Shown piece by piece: positions 5,867 to 7,311 of a DNA stretch of 7,311 bases; positions within the stretch are counted from its first letter, which is position 1, and each line of letters starts with the position of its first letter. The notes under the pieces were generated by a model. It had not been told where the DNA came from, did no database searches, and was given only the letters and a program-made list of their open reading frames with translations. The stretch is from Pseudomonadota bacterium (GTDB lineage Bacteria; Pseudomonadota; Alphaproteobacteria; Acetobacterales; Acetobacteraceae). Both the position numbers and the translations under genes were made by a program. The stretch lies in assembly GCA_021779655.1 (NCBI GenBank), contig JAJYAF010000105.1:1-7311 (forward strand), given 5' to 3'.

Positions 5867-6847
5867 TCAGGGGCGCAGCGCCCTCAATGAATCCACGGGC
5901 GGCCGCGCGCCCACCTGCGCGATCGTGAGCGCGGCGGCTTGCGCGCCGAGATAGCCCGCCTCCTCGACCGGCCGGCCGCGCGCATAGGCCGCGAGGAAGC
6001 CCGCGGCATAGGCATCGCCCGCGCCCGTGGTATCGACAACCGATGTCGGGATTGCCGGAATGGCGGTCTCCCGTCCGCCCTCCATTATCACGCTGCCTTC
6101 GGCGCTCCGGGTCAGTATGGCGAGCCCGATTTGCGCCGCCGCGTCCTTCGCGGCCTCGGCAAAGTCGCTTCTCTGATAGAGGCTGCATATTTCCGATTCG
6201 TTGGCGAAAAGAATATCGATTCCTCCGGCGATGAGGCGGCGGAAGCCATCGCGATGGCGATCGACGCATAGCGGGTCGGAAAGCGAAAGGGCGGTCTTGC
6301 GGGATGAGGCGCGCGCCATTCTGGCGGCTTCGGCAAAGGCTGCCTGTGCCGCCGGCGGATCGAACAGATAACCTTCCAGATAGGTAATGGCGGAAGCGCC
6401 GATCACGGTCTCGTCGAGATCGGCCAGCGAGAATTCCCCCCCGGCGCCAAGATAGGTATTCATGGTCCGCTGGCCATCAGGGGTCACCAGGATGAGACAG
6501 CGTGCGGTCGGGATACCGGCGGCTAAAGGGGCGGTGGGATAATGCACCCCAAGCGCCGCGATATCGCGGCGGAAAGCCTCGCCCAGCGGATCATCCGCCA
6601 CCTTGCCAAGAAACGCCACCCGCGCGCCGAGCGCCGCCGCGACCGCGCAGCTATTGGCGACAGAGCCGCCCGAGGCGGTTTTTCCATCGGTCATGGCGGA
6701 GGTGAGACGGGTCGCGGTGCCGGCGTCGATCAGCGTCATGCCGCCTTTCGGCATATCGTGGCGCGACAGAAAGCTGTCATCGGTAAAAGCGAGCAGATCG
6801 ACGATGGCGTTGCCGATGCCGGTCAAATCAAAACGGGGTTCGAACAT
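5867..6847 (-). CDS. PfkB-family kinase, adenosine-kinase-like
   Basis: This 326-residue ribokinase-fold enzyme phosphorylates a nucleoside or sugar with ATP in the cytoplasm. The N-terminus FDLTGIGNAIVDLLA (6-20) is the substrate-side strand typical of bacterial proteins annotated as adenosine kinase. GGSVANS (60-66) is the first PfkB signature region. DTTGAGDAYAAGF (from 272) is the second, with the presumed catalytic base D278 and the anion hole GAG. LFANESE is the usual NxxE motif region. The start at 6847 is preferred because it follows GAGAAGG closely and matches the family N-terminus; an ATG at 6883 would add 12 residues without a ribosome binding site. It converges on ptsH, with a 58-bp gap. 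Adenosine is the best guess for substrate, but related sugar kinases cannot be excluded by reading. Confidence 0.88.
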   Translation of the reverse strand: MFEPRFDLTGIGNAIVDLLAFTDDSFLSRHDMPKGGMTLIDAGTATRLTSAMTDGKTASGGSVANSCAVAAALGARVAFLGKVADDPLGEAFRRDIAALGVHYPTAPLAAGIPTARCLILVTPDGQRTMNTYLGAGGEFSLADLDETVIGASAITYLEGYLFDPPAAQAAFAEAARMARASSRKTALSLSDPLCVDRHRDGFRRLIAGGIDILFANESEICSLYQRSDFAEAAKDAAAQIGLAILTRSAEGSVIMEGGRETAIPAIPTSVVDTTGAGDAYAAGFLAAYARGRPVEEAGYLGAQAAALTIAQVGARPPVDSLRALRP

Positions 6848-6982
6848 GGGCCTTCTCAACGGTGAACTTCCGGTTACCATCATGGCGGGGTTTTCACAAA
6901 ATTCGGCGTTGTCCGATTCTCCGCGGGTGTGCTACGGCGCAGGCAGGGAATTGCACCAATCTGGCCGGATGAAGGGCATCGC
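6848..6982. promoter_or_regulatory. Divergent intergenic region with candidate promoters
   Basis: This 135-bp gap separates two divergently transcribed genes and must contain their 5' regions unless the kinase begins further upstream. It is less GC-rich than the genes around 6890-6920. A weak leftward candidate reads TTGTGA, 17 bp, TAACCG on the minus strand; a weak rightward -35-like TTGTCC is at 6909-6914. Neither is convincing. A GATTC (GANTC) site is at 6915-6919, a possible CcrM target. Confidence 0.35.
6971..6976 (+). promoter_or_regulatory. Ribosome binding site deciding the GTG start at 6983
   Basis: GAAGGG at 6971-6976 lies six bases before GTG 6983. It supports that codon over the in-frame GTG at 6929 and ATG at 7181. 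The ATG at 7181 also has an AGGAGA upstream (7170-7175), but that sequence lies inside the already open frame. Confidence 0.5.
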
Positions 6983-7311
6983 GTGTTCAATCGCCGCAAA
7001 CCTGAGGACGTGAAACCAACCGAAACAAGACCCGTGGCGGGAAAATCCCCGCCCCCCGGCGCGGGCCTCCCCGCGCGGGACGGCGAGACGCGGCAGGATA
7101 ACGGGCTGGATGTTCCGCCCTTCCGGCCAGACCCGCGGGATAGCGCTCATAATCCACCTGGCTTCAACGAGGAGACATCGATGGCCCGACCCCCTTTTTC
7201 ACCCCCGATTCCACCCTCGCCCAGCACCATGCTGCGGCCTGCCGGAACCGGGGCGCAAGGTAGCGCCGATGCCTCGCCCCGGGCGGCCGGGGAGCGGCGC
7301 ACCAGATCGGA
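6983..7311 (+). CDS. Proline-rich N-terminus of a protein, possibly a bactofilin (partial)
   Basis: An open frame runs from GTG 6983 to the window end, 109 codons. The N-terminus reads (M)FNRRKPEDVKPTETRPVAG. It continues as a Pro, Arg, Gly and Ser-rich, apparently disordered stretch including MARPPFSPPIPPSPSTMLRP, and breaks off at GERRT. Bactofilins of alphaproteobacteria typically have such an MF-(basic) start, a disordered Pro-rich linker, and then a short basic ERR/SRK-type stretch entering the beta-helical DUF583 domain. That domain would begin just past the edge, so the assignment is a guess from composition. The last eight bases look like adapter, so the final residues are not reliable. 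The ATG at 7181 is an alternative start, with an AGGAGA upstream. Confidence 0.5.
   Translation, partial: MFNRRKPEDVKPTETRPVAGKSPPPGAGLPARDGETRQDNGLDVPPFRPDPRDSAHNPPGFNEETSMARPPFSPPIPPSPSTMLRPAGTGAQGSADASPRAAGERRTRS
7304..7311. other. Probable Illumina adapter remnant at the 3' edge
   Basis: The window ends AGATCGGA, the first eight bases of the Illumina TruSeq adapter AGATCGGAAGAGC, in the orientation expected at the right end of a read. Together with GATCT at the left end it suggests untrimmed adapter on both contig ends. The open frame at this end should be read only to about 7303. Confidence 0.65.

Noticed and set aside
6932..7150. A minus-strand frame of 72 codons upstream of the kinase
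   Set aside because: It has no recognisable motif and lies antisense to the better supported frame that starts at GTG 6983 with a ribosome binding site.
1..7311. CRISPR arrays, tRNA or rRNA genes, insertion sequences or phage genes
   Set aside because: No spaced direct repeats, transposase motifs, cloverleaf-like sequence or rRNA stretches were seen. Nearly all the DNA is covered by ordinary chromosomal genes.

Overview
The window is GC-rich, densely coding DNA from an alphaproteobacterium, probably Rhodospirillales and perhaps Acetobacteraceae. This rests on three things. It has a CcrM-type GANTC adenine methyltransferase. It has a short HPr kinase that lacks the N-terminal domain of the Firmicutes enzyme. 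And that kinase sits in the order hprK - rapZ - EIIA(Man) - ptsH, which is characteristic of alphaproteobacteria. The first five bases (GATCT) and last eight (AGATCGGA) match the ends of the Illumina adapter in the correct orientation. The window is therefore probably one complete assembled contig with untrimmed adapter, and native DNA runs from about 6 to 7303.

Layout. At 1-42 is the C-terminal tail of an upstream gene, whose stop overlaps the next start as ATGA. At 39-1883 is a TPR-sulfotransferase with an N-terminal SEC-C-like Cys cluster. At 1917-2417 is a small DUF3429-type membrane protein with a strong ribosome binding site. The 99-bp gap before ccrM holds four CGGGAA half-sites, two of them forming a perfect inverted repeat. 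At 2517-3605 is ccrM, with its C-terminal RAMA domain. After a gap with a hairpin comes a tight co-directional cluster: hprK (3723-4157), rapZ (4162-5076), the EIIA(Man) gene (5077-5514) and ptsH (5518-5808), with gaps of 0 to 4 bp. The cluster ends in a plausible hairpin terminator (5830-5863). On the opposite strand a PfkB-family (adenosine-kinase-like) kinase gene (5867-6847) converges on ptsH. A divergent intergenic region then leads into the start of a proline-rich protein (6983 to the end), tentatively the disordered N-terminus of a bactofilin.

How the genes work together. HPr keeps both its catalytic His and its regulatory Ser. EIIA(Man) keeps its active His, and HPrK keeps its P-loop and signature. 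No sugar-transporting EIIB/EIIC and no Enzyme I are present, so this is a regulatory phosphorelay rather than a sugar importer. Beside it is the gene for CcrM, which in Caulobacter sets cell-cycle-dependent GANTC methylation. The window therefore mixes nutrient sensing, cell-cycle DNA methylation, purine nucleoside or sugar phosphorylation and possibly cytoskeleton genes.

Nothing here amounts to a new multi-gene system. The points most worth a second look are the half-site cluster before ccrM, an Asn in place of Ser/Thr in the RapZ Walker A motif, the Cys motif on the sulfotransferase, and the adapter remnants.
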